Assembly (NCBI GenBank): GCA_015493675.1
Contig: WGCR01000334.1
Location: forward strand, 1-7,024
DNA: 7,024 bases
Direction of reading: 5' to 3'
From: Anaerolineae bacterium
GTDB taxonomy: Bacteria > Chloroflexota > Anaerolineae > J102
Numbering within the stretch: position 1 is the stretch's first letter; every line of letters starts with the position of its first letter. Of this stretch, positions 1 to 5,079 are shown piece after piece. The notes under the pieces were generated by a model. The model searched no databases and was not told the origin of the DNA. It was given only the letters and a program-made list of their open reading frames with translations. A program made the translations under genes and the position numbers.

Positions 1-21
1 GGAGATGTGTATAAGAGACAG
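1..21 (+). other. Residual Nextera/Tn5 adapter (mosaic end), not genomic
   Basis: Positions 3-21 read AGATGTGTATAAGAGACAG, the 19-base Tn5 mosaic end carried by Nextera transposon adapters. The two preceding bases, GG, match the end of the Read 2 adapter arm (which ends CTCGG) rather than the Read 1 arm (which ends CGTC). Its position at the extreme left edge is what an untrimmed adapter at a contig end would give. Genomic sequence therefore starts at about base 22, and any gene reaching this edge may lack its true 5' end. Confidence 0.97.
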
Positions 22-29
22 TACCTACA

Positions 30-344
30 ATGGTTGCCTACCTGTATAGTTACAAAGATTTATATCAATTAGCAGATAGTGTTGAATCGGAGCAGGATTT
101 TTTGAACTTTGTTCAAGAACTCATGCAAGACCGCAATGACGAGGAACAAAAAGAAAAGATGAATCCAAGTTCTCCTTATGGTCCAGGAGCTAATGGATGG
201 AGAAATGGAAATATTGTCTCGTTTCTTGATGCGGCATTAGCTTGGGGGCAGGCTTCCATCAACGGGCTTGAATTTTATGAAAAACCAACTAACCCATGGA
301 AAAGAGCTGCTCACATCTTGCACGCTGGTAAATTTTATGAATAA
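30..344 (+). CDS. Small DUF7660-like hypothetical protein, possibly 5'-truncated
   Basis: This 104-residue soluble protein has no signal peptide or membrane segment. An N-terminal helix-like stretch (LYQLADSV, then a spaced EQDFLNFV) is followed by a charged segment. The C-terminal half has W57 and N58 near NGNIVSFLDAALAW, then P-W-K-R-A and a terminal ILHAGKFYE. This order (LYELA...DFL...W.N..L..FLEA..AW...P.W......IL.AA.IYE) is what I recall of the DUF7660 family, whose function is unknown. The ATG at 30 lies only 8 bases after the adapter and has no visible ribosome binding site, so the true start may be upstream and lost. GC over 61-240 is about 39% by hand count, well below the genes from lpd onward. 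The coding call is fairly safe; the family call is from memory. Confidence 0.6.
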   Translation: MVAYLYSYKDLYQLADSVESEQDFLNFVQELMQDRNDEEQKEKMNPSSPYGPGANGWRNGNIVSFLDAALAWGQASINGLEFYEKPTNPWKRAAHILHAGKFYE

Positions 345-347
345 AGC

Positions 348-376
348 ACATAACGTGCCATTTCACCGTTAGGCAC
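348..376 (+). repeat. Short hairpin with GTTAGGC core, attC-like
   Basis: Between the first two genes, TAACGTG (351-357) can pair with CAC-C-GTTA (364-371) around the loop CCATTT, leaving C367 bulged. The right side ends in GTTAGGC (368-374), which fits the integron recombination core GTTRRRY. The left side, ACATAAC (348-354), fits RYYYAAC except at one base. An alternative pairing, GTGCC (355-359) with GGCAC (372-376), is also possible. At about 27 bases it is much shorter than a normal attC site (about 57 bases or more), so the resemblance may be chance or the site may be a remnant. Confidence 0.3.
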
Positions 377-392
377 AAAATAGAGTGCTACT

Positions 393-1067
393 ATGAAAGG
401 GCTTTACAGCATCTCACCCACTTTGCAAATAAGCGTAAGGCAGGCCAGAGAAAGAGTTTATGACACGTTTCAGAATGAAATGCGCTTGGTGGAATACATT
501 ACGTTGCCAGAGGCTGGCCAGCATGTTGTGTTGCGTTTTGCGGTGCGAAAAAGAATCTTCACGCTGGATGAGATGGATGAGCTAGAGAATGCGTTAGCCC
601 GATTGGTGGGCGAGGAGTTTTGGGCTGTTCTTGTGGGTGAAGCCTATAGCCACGTGGCCCCTCCATTACCGCTGACAACTTTGCCGGTTCAGTTGGAGAA
701 AGTCGCGCGCGTTGTTAGCGACATCCCTCTACCGGTTGCATCCACTCCGTATGCACCACGAATCAAACAGGACGGTCAAATCGTCAGGGCTGGTCTCCCT
801 TTAGAATCCAACGACTGGGTATGGGAGGTTGAGGCGCCTTTGTTGGCGGACAAGTCTCCGCCCGTTGTTCGAATAGTCTCGGAGAAGCCGCTAGATGAGC
901 AAATGGCAACCTTTGGTGAACAGGAGTTCTTGATAGAATACATGCCTCGAAATGAAAGTTATGTGGGGCTTGTCAAAATCTACCCCCTTGCACGTCAGGC
1001 TGGCAGATCTCTTGTCCGGTACATCTTTGAGCATGCTGATGATGGATGGAATCAACTTCACGCCTAA
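393..1067 (+). CDS. Hypothetical protein, no recognised family
   Basis: I do not recognise this 224-residue protein. It is soluble, with no signal peptide or transmembrane helix, and has mixed alpha/beta character. Residues about 25-85 hold an amphipathic region (FQNEMRLVEYITLP, a VVLRFAVRKR strand, then LDEMDELENALARLVGEEFWAVL). A proline-rich middle follows (PPLPLTTLP, PLPVASTPYAPR), and the C-terminal part has strand-like segments (VVRIVSE, EFLIEYMP, YVGLVKIYPLA). GC is near 50% in a sampled stretch, between the first gene and the GC-rich genes to the right. The ATG at 393 is the first in frame after the preceding gene, but no clear Shine-Dalgarno sequence precedes it. The gene starts 19 bases after GTTAGGC and its stop lies inside GCCTAAC (1062-1068), an arrangement seen in integron cassettes. 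Confidence 0.7.
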   Translation: MKGLYSISPTLQISVRQARERVYDTFQNEMRLVEYITLPEAGQHVVLRFAVRKRIFTLDEMDELENALARLVGEEFWAVLVGEAYSHVAPPLPLTTLPVQLEKVARVVSDIPLPVASTPYAPRIKQDGQIVRAGLPLESNDWVWEVEAPLLADKSPPVVRIVSEKPLDEQMATFGEQEFLIEYMPRNESYVGLVKIYPLARQAGRSLVRYIFEHADDGWNQLHA

Positions 1068-1085
1068 CCGGGACAAGCCAGAACC

Positions 1086-1182
1086 AAAAAAGCTAATCTC
1101 ACGCAAAGTCGCCAAGGCGCAAAGCTTTTCTATGCCTCTTTCTTCCTTTGCGGCTCTGCGTCTTTGCGTGAGACATTTTTTT
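1086..1182. terminator. Imperfect inverted repeat with flanking A6 and T7: likely bidirectional terminator
   Basis: The arms at 1097-1124 and 1146-1173 are 28 bases each and match at 24 positions when one is reverse complemented; the outer 12 (TCTCACGCAAAG) are perfect. The loop is 21 bases. The arms are built from GCAAAG-type units, a style of intergenic repeat I know from many environmental bacteria. On the plus strand the hairpin is followed by a T7 run (1176-1182). On the minus strand it is followed by T6 (the A-run at 1086-1091). It lies between a plus-strand gene ending at 1067 and a minus-strand gene ending at 1382, so it is well placed to stop convergent transcription. It may also be a dispersed repeat that happens to serve this role. 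Confidence 0.7.
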
Positions 1183-1381
1183 GTACAGCCAGCAAAAACT
1201 TCATTGATAAGATACCAACCGGGCGTTCATCGGACGCGGTTTAGCCGCCCGCGGGCATGATGTGCGGCCCCGCGCGGGTGGGCGCCCGAATGGGCAAAGC
1301 CGCGGAGGGTTACGCCCGCGACGGGCCTCCCCTTGTCTCCATGCGTGATGAGATCAAGGGGCGGGAAAGACATCAGCCGAG
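1183..1381. other. GC-rich non-coding stretch with short hairpins
   Basis: No convincing gene is visible here. From about 1219 the sequence is very rich in G and C and strongly self-complementary: CGGGCG (1220-1225) can pair with CGCCCG (1246-1251), and GCCCGCGGGC and GGGCGCCC are perfect palindromes. Nearest the sigma gene, CCCCTTG-TCTC (1329-1339) pairs with GAGA-T-CAAGGGG (1350-1361) with one bulged T around a 10-base loop. That hairpin lies 21 bases past the sigma gene stop on the minus strand but has no following T-run. I could not match the region to a known RNA. Confidence 0.5.
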
Positions 1382-2104
1382 TCAGGAATGAGCGATAAGG
1401 CTCTCGAAACGGCGCTGAATGCGGTTCAACACATCTTGCACTTGCCGAACGCTGAGACCGCGCACGCTGGCAATTTCATCAGTGCTGAGTTTGCCCCGGG
1501 TCCAGAGGTCGAAGATGATGCGGCTTTGTGCGGGCAATTCAGTGTAGAGCCGGGCCAGGAGCTGCTCCATCGCCCGGTTTCCCCTGATGACAGCGCCTTC
1601 CAGGCCCAGTTGCCCGATGATCTCATCCTCGAAGCTGTCTTCCAGTAGCAAGGCGCGGGGTTCGGGCGGCTCTATTTCGGCGTCGTCCAGGTCTTCGACC
1701 ATGACGATATCGCCATCCGCGTCAGTGGTCATTTGCGGGATTTCATTCAACTGGCGCAGTTCATCTTCCAGGACAGCTTCCAGGCTGACCGCGTTATGAT
1801 GCCACGCCTCCTCGCGAATGATAGCGTCCAAACGGTCGTTGGCCAGTTGAAAGAGCATCACCCGTAGCTCGGACTCATCTTCAGCCATATCGGAGAAGTG
1901 TTCGTAGGCATAGAGGAAAACATCGTCGAGGATGTCGTCGGTGGTGTAAAGGCCGGACGGGATGAGACCGTTGTGCTCAGCATTGCCCAGACGATTGCGT
2001 ACATAGCCCTCCAGGCCGGGCGCGACATCGAGTAACTCTTGAAAAAACGCCTCGCGGTCTGCATTGGCGTGGTGTTGTTTCAGCGCTGCGATAGATTTCT
2101 GCAT
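1382..2104 (-). CDS. Divergent ECF-type sigma-70 family RNA polymerase sigma factor
   Basis: The 240-residue product looks like a two-domain sigma factor that would direct RNA polymerase to a dedicated promoter set. Residues about 20-105 resemble sigma region 2: DDILDDVFLYAYEHF matches the usual E-D-L-x-Q-x-[TV]-F-x-x-[AV]-[WY] helix, followed by LANDRLDAIIR, which corresponds to the region 2.3-2.4 helix. Residues about 186-235 match sigma region 4, with LPAQSRIIFDLW and then the helix-turn-helix LSTDEIASVRGLSVRQVQDVL. The linker (106-168) is unusually long and acidic (VEDLDDAEIEPPEP). Typical ECF sigmas are about 160-200 residues, so the extra length is the linker. The ATG is supported by AGGAGG 7 bases upstream. 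No anti-sigma or membrane protein gene adjoins it, so the regulating signal is unknown. Confidence 0.85.
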   Translation of the reverse strand: MQKSIAALKQHHANADREAFFQELLDVAPGLEGYVRNRLGNAEHNGLIPSGLYTTDDILDDVFLYAYEHFSDMAEDESELRVMLFQLANDRLDAIIREEAWHHNAVSLEAVLEDELRQLNEIPQMTTDADGDIVMVEDLDDAEIEPPEPRALLLEDSFEDEIIGQLGLEGAVIRGNRAMEQLLARLYTELPAQSRIIFDLWTRGKLSTDEIASVRGLSVRQVQDVLNRIQRRFESLIAHS

Positions 2105-2111
2105 AAGGCTG

Positions 2112-2119
2112 CCTCCTTT
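2112..2119 (-). promoter_or_regulatory. Strong ribosome binding site of the sigma factor gene
   Basis: On the minus strand AAAGGAGG ends 7 bases before the ATG at 2104. It contains the full AGGAGG core (2112-2117) and fixes the start codon of the sigma factor gene. It is the strongest Shine-Dalgarno sequence in the window. Confidence 0.85.
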
Positions 2120-2257
2120 TGTGCGGATTCTCCTTCATCTTAGCGACCTTGTGTGAGATTTCCATTTGTTTGACGCCTTTTTATGCCAAAAACCTGACAT
2201 TTCGCTGCCCGTTGCCATCATGCCTGCGAAAAATCATCCAGCCGCATTGCCGCTTTG

Positions 2258-2266
2258 TGCTATAAT
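2258..2266 (+). promoter_or_regulatory. Extended -10 promoter of lpd
   Basis: TATAAT (2261-2266) is a perfect -10 hexamer, preceded by TGC so that TGnTATAAT forms an extended -10 element. No good -35 is found at 17 bases, which is common for extended -10 promoters. Transcription would start near 2273, giving a leader of about 47 bases before the lpd ATG. The rest of the divergent spacer (2105-2257) shows no clear sigma-70 promoter for the minus-strand sigma gene, which may be read by an alternative sigma, possibly itself. Confidence 0.7.
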
Positions 2267-2305
2267 GGCGGGTGCAACACTACACTGACACGCATTCACC
2301 TTCAC

Positions 2306-2310
2306 GGAGA
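2306..2310 (+). promoter_or_regulatory. Ribosome binding site of lpd
   Basis: GGAGA lies 9 bases before the ATG at 2320. This selects that ATG over the GTG at 2272, which would add 16 residues not expected in the family and would coincide with the predicted transcription start. Confidence 0.75.
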
Positions 2311-2319
2311 GATAAGAAG

Positions 2320-3717
2320 ATGACAAACCAGTTTGACTATGACGTCCTGGTTCTGGGCGGCGGGCCCGGCGGCTATGTCGCCGCCATCCGCTCCGCCCAA
2401 TTGGGCATGAAAACCGCAGTCGTCGAGAAAGAAAATCTGGGCGGCATCTGCCTGAATTGGGGCTGTATCCCCACCAAAGCGCTGATTCGCAACGCCGACA
2501 TCGTGCATTTGCTGGGGCAGGGAAAGACATTCGGATTCAAATTCGATCATCTGGAAGTTGATTACACGGTGGCCGTCAAGCGTAGCCGTCAGGTTTCGGG
2601 CCGCCTGGTGAAGGGCGTCGGATTCCTGATGAAGAAGAATAAAATCACGGTTATCAAGGGCTTTGGCAAGCTCACCGGGCCACATGAACTGGACATAGAT
2701 GGCAAAAAGGTCACCGCAGCCAACATCGTTGTGGCCACGGGCGCCCGCCCGGCGCTGTTGCCTGGCATGGAAGTGGACGGCAAGCGCATCGTCACCTATC
2801 GCCAGGCCATCATACAGGATGATCTACCCGAGAGCATCGTCATTGTCGGCGCCGGGCCCATCGGCATGGAATTTGCGTATGTTTACAATACGTACGGCGT
2901 CAAAGTGACGGTGGTCGAGATGCTGCCGCACATCCTGCCCAACGAGGAGCCGGAAGTGGCGCAGGTGGTGGCCAAAGATTTCCACAAGCAGGGCATCCGC
3001 TTGCTGGCCGCCACCCGCACCGAGGGCATCGACGTGAGCGATGCGGGCGTGACGGTGCGGGTGAAAGACCTGGCCAGCGGCAAGGAAGAGACCGTCGAGA
3101 CCCAACAGGTGCTGGTGGCCATCGGCATCAAGCCCAACAGTCAGGGCATCGGCCTGGAAGCCGCGGGCGTGAAGGTCAGCGAACGGGGCTGGGCGCCGGT
3201 CGATGATGTGATGCGCACCAACGTCCCGCACATCTTCGCGGTGGGCGACCTCAACGGCAAGATGCCCCTGGCCCACGTGGCCCACGCCCAGGGCATCATT
3301 GCCGCCGAAACCATCGCCGGGGCGGAGACTGTGCCCATCAGCGATTACAGCAACATGCCGCGCTGCACCTACTGCCATCCGCAGGTGGCCAGTCTGGGAT
3401 TGACCGAGGCGCAGGCCAAAGAGCAGGGCTACGAGATCAAAACCGGCAGTTTTCCCTTCCAGGCCAATGGCAAGGCCCTGGGCATTGGCGAACGCGACGG
3501 CTTTGTCAAAATCATCATGGACGCCAAGTATCATGAAATCCTGGGCGTGCACATGGTCGGGCCCGAGGTGACCGAGTTGCTGCCCGAGCTGAGTCTGGCC
3601 CGGATGCTGGAGCTGACGCCCGAGGAGATCGCGCGCAACGTCCACGCCCATCCCACCCTGTCGGAAGCGATTATGGAAGCGGCCCACGCCGTGATGGGCG
3701 CGCCGATCCACATTTGA
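2320..3717 (+). CDS. lpd: Dihydrolipoyl dehydrogenase (E3)
   Basis: This flavoprotein reoxidises dihydrolipoyl groups with NAD+ (EC 1.8.1.4), serving as E3 of 2-oxoacid dehydrogenase complexes and as L protein of glycine cleavage, in the cytoplasm. It is 465 residues, the normal length. Key features are visible in order: the FAD-binding GGGPGG at 13-18; the redox disulfide C44-LNWG-C49; VATGARP at 138-144; the NAD-binding GAGPIG at 177-182; the second FAD contact FAVGD at 306-310; and the C-terminal dimer domain with the catalytic pair H444-PTLS-E449. One variation is CTYC (349-352), in the segment that often reads VYTNPEVASVG. The gene has its own promoter and ribosome binding site. No E1, E2 or gcv genes are adjacent, so which complex it serves cannot be told; lipA nearby supports lipoyl metabolism. 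Confidence 0.97.
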   Translation: MTNQFDYDVLVLGGGPGGYVAAIRSAQLGMKTAVVEKENLGGICLNWGCIPTKALIRNADIVHLLGQGKTFGFKFDHLEVDYTVAVKRSRQVSGRLVKGVGFLMKKNKITVIKGFGKLTGPHELDIDGKKVTAANIVVATGARPALLPGMEVDGKRIVTYRQAIIQDDLPESIVIVGAGPIGMEFAYVYNTYGVKVTVVEMLPHILPNEEPEVAQVVAKDFHKQGIRLLAATRTEGIDVSDAGVTVRVKDLASGKEETVETQQVLVAIGIKPNSQGIGLEAAGVKVSERGWAPVDDVMRTNVPHIFAVGDLNGKMPLAHVAHAQGIIAAETIAGAETVPISDYSNMPRCTYCHPQVASLGLTEAQAKEQGYEIKTGSFPFQANGKALGIGERDGFVKIIMDAKYHEILGVHMVGPEVTELLPELSLARMLELTPEEIARNVHAHPTLSEAIMEAAHAVMGAPIHI

Positions 3718-3722
3718 TAACA

Positions 3723-3778
3723 GTTCACGGTTCGAGGTTTGCCGTTGGCTGTTCTTCATTGATTGTTGAGCGTTGATT
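3723..3778 (+). repeat. Degenerate 7-base GTTNNNN repeat
   Basis: The spacer between lpd and the next gene splits into eight consecutive 7-base units: GTTCACG, GTTCGAG, GTTTGCC, GTTGGCT, GTTCTTC, ATTGATT, GTTGAGC, GTTGATT. Seven of eight begin with GTT and all have TT at positions 2-3. The array ends directly at the ATG of the next gene (3779). It resembles the heptanucleotide repeats known from cyanobacteria in style but is too degenerate to assign to them. It leaves no recognisable ribosome binding site for the following gene. Confidence 0.6.
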
Positions 3779-4765
3779 ATGACTTCCATTCCCGTTATTC
3801 ATTTCGGTCTTGGCCCTATTGGCCAGGCCATTGGCACGACAGTGGCCGACGAGCCGCGGCTGATTTCGGTGGGTGCGGTGGATATCGATCCCCACCTGCA
3901 GCATCACAAACTACACGAAATCTGCGATGCTGAGCTGCCTGAGCTGCCCATCGTGGGCTCGCTGGCCGATGTCAACGCGCCCGAAGGCGCGGTGCTGCTG
4001 CAGGCCACCGTCTCGAAGCTGCCCCAGGCCCGGGATCAGCTCATCGAGGCCATCGCCCGCGGCTACAACGTGGTCTCCACCTGCGAGGAGCTGGTATGGC
4101 CCTGGGATGATCAGCCGGAACTGGCCCGCGAGCTGGACGAGGCCGCCAAAAAGGCGGGCGTCACCATCCTGGGCGTGGGCGTCAACCCGGGCATGGTCAT
4201 GGACGCGCTGCCCGCGCTCGTCGCCCGCATCACCAGCGGCATCGACGCGGTGTATGTGGCCCGATACGTGGATGTGCTGGAGCGGCGCATTCCCCTGCAA
4301 GAGAAAATGGGGCTGGGCAAAGACCCGGCCTGGGTGCAGGAACAGCTTGACCGGGGTCAGATCGGGCATGTGGGGCTGAAATCCAGCCTGCAAATGCTGG
4401 CCGCAGGCCTGGGCTGGGAGCTGGATGTCGTCAGCATCGAGAGTCGCCCCATTGTGGCCGAGCAAGCTATCGAGTCGGGCCTGGGCTGGATCGAACCGGG
4501 CCAGTGCATCGGCATCCGCCAGAAAGCAATGGGCTATATCGCCGGCGCGCCCCGCATCATCCTGGAGCTAATCATGGAGGCCGGGGTGGATGGGGGCAGC
4601 CGGGATGAGACCATCATCGACGGCGACCAATCCCTGCACATGCACCTGTCCGGCGTCCACGGCGACAAAGCCACCGCCGCGCTCATCGTCAACCAGGCGC
4701 TGCATGTTCCCGCCATGCCGCCGGGCCTGCAAACCATGCTCTCCGCGCCCCTCTTGCCGAGATAA
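3779..4765 (+). CDS. DapB-like NAD(P)-dependent dehydrogenase, 2,4-diaminopentanoate dehydrogenase (Ord) family
   Basis: The 328-residue protein has an N-terminal Rossmann fold with GLGPIG (10-15) and an acidic end to the second strand (AVDID, 33-37). It then has VVSTCEELVWPW (98-109), GVGVNPGMVMD (132-142), GHVGL (196-200) and GVHGDKATAA (292-301). This pattern matches the family of 2,4-diaminopentanoate dehydrogenase, which oxidatively deaminates the diamine made from ornithine by the OraS/OraE aminomutase in amino acid fermenters. The fold is related to dihydrodipicolinate reductase, but length and motifs differ from DapB. No ornithine aminomutase or thiolase partner genes are in view, so the substrate may be another amino or hydroxy acid. 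I chose the ATG at 3779 over a TTG two codons earlier; neither has a clear ribosome binding site. It may be co-transcribed with lpd, 61 bases upstream. Confidence 0.85.
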   Translation: MTSIPVIHFGLGPIGQAIGTTVADEPRLISVGAVDIDPHLQHHKLHEICDAELPELPIVGSLADVNAPEGAVLLQATVSKLPQARDQLIEAIARGYNVVSTCEELVWPWDDQPELARELDEAAKKAGVTILGVGVNPGMVMDALPALVARITSGIDAVYVARYVDVLERRIPLQEKMGLGKDPAWVQEQLDRGQIGHVGLKSSLQMLAAGLGWELDVVSIESRPIVAEQAIESGLGWIEPGQCIGIRQKAMGYIAGAPRIILELIMEAGVDGGSRDETIIDGDQSLHMHLSGVHGDKATAALIVNQALHVPAMPPGLQTMLSAPLLPR

Positions 4766-4809
4766 AACGTAACGGCTAACGTATGCCAGTTGGTTGTCTT
4801 TTCCCACTC

Positions 4810-4913
4810 AAACCTGACAGGTTCTCGTAACGTTGGCGGTAGAATGTGCGGTCTTTAGCCAGCAATGAAGCGTGCAAGGCTCTGAATCGTTGCCAAAAGA
4901 ACCTGTCAGGTTT
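4810..4913. repeat. 104-base element with perfect 16-bp terminal inverted repeats (AAACCTGACAGGTTCT)
   Basis: AAACCTGACAGGTTCT (4810-4825) and its exact reverse complement (4898-4913) flank a 72-base interior. Each arm is itself an almost perfect palindrome (AACCTG-A-CAGGTT), so it could be a protein-binding site or a repeat end. The interior has a further TTGGC/GCCAA pairing close to the arms and no open frame of note. The copy is compact, like a small non-autonomous mobile repeat. I associate CCTGACAGGT-type repeats with Chloroflexota genomes, from memory. Confidence 0.7.
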
Positions 4914-4953
4914 ATTCAAGCGAAAACGACCTTGGCAATTACGATAAAACATC

Positions 4954-5034
4954 GATATCAGGTATTGGATGTTTTGGTATCGTGATGGCAACTTCCTGGG
5001 GGAACTCCCAACCGAATATCCAATAACCAATATC
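4954..5034. repeat. Imperfect 20-bp inverted repeat (TATTGGAT type)
   Basis: Arms at 4954-4973 and 5015-5034 match at 16 of 20 positions when one is reverse complemented, with the run ATTGGAT in common. The arms enclose a 41-base loop that contains a small hairpin (TGGG, 4997-5000, with CCCA, 5007-5010). It ends 45 bases before the lipA ATG and could form a leader structure if transcription starts upstream. Confidence 0.55.
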
Positions 5035-5079
5035 CAACCCCCACTCACCACACCCCTTCACAAAATACTCACCCATCAT

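Larger units (their letters stand above)
4766..5079. other. Repeat-rich intergenic spacer upstream of lipA
   Basis: This 314-base spacer has no credible gene and holds two separate inverted-repeat elements, annotated individually. A weak promoter candidate, TTGGCA (4932-4937) and TATCAG (4956-4961) 18 bases apart, points toward lipA, but its -10 overlaps a repeat arm and I do not consider it established. No Shine-Dalgarno sequence precedes the lipA ATG. Confidence 0.55.

Noticed and set aside
952..1260. 102-codon plus-strand frame overlapping the end of the second gene
   Set aside because: It translates the inverted-repeat terminator and GC-rich non-coding block, starts inside the preceding gene, and has no ribosome binding site or family resemblance.
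1183..1381. Signal recognition particle RNA, 6S RNA or RNase P RNA
   Set aside because: The GGAA-loop SRP motif is absent, and I saw no features of 6S or RNase P RNA. The region is also too short for the latter.
2170..2198. Plus-strand promoter with TTGACG at 2170-2175
   Set aside because: The -35-like hexamer is good, but nothing resembling a -10 is found 16-18 bases downstream. The extended -10 at 2258-2266 explains lpd expression better.
3727..3745. tRNA T-arm-like GGTTCGAGGTTTGCC
   Set aside because: GGTTCGA occurs, but no T-stem pairing, acceptor stem or other arms can be built around it; it is part of the 7-base GTT array.
2824..3789. Minus-strand open frame of 321 codons opposite lpd
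   Set aside because: It is the complement of a fully recognised lpd gene, is rich in H, G, D and L as expected for a reverse-strand shadow in GC-rich DNA, and has no family motif.
4969..5079. 37-codon N-terminal extension of lipA
   Set aside because: The frame is open, but the extension begins inside an inverted repeat and has low-complexity content. LipA proteins normally begin shortly before the RRPDWLR segment, so the ATG at 5080 is the sensible start.
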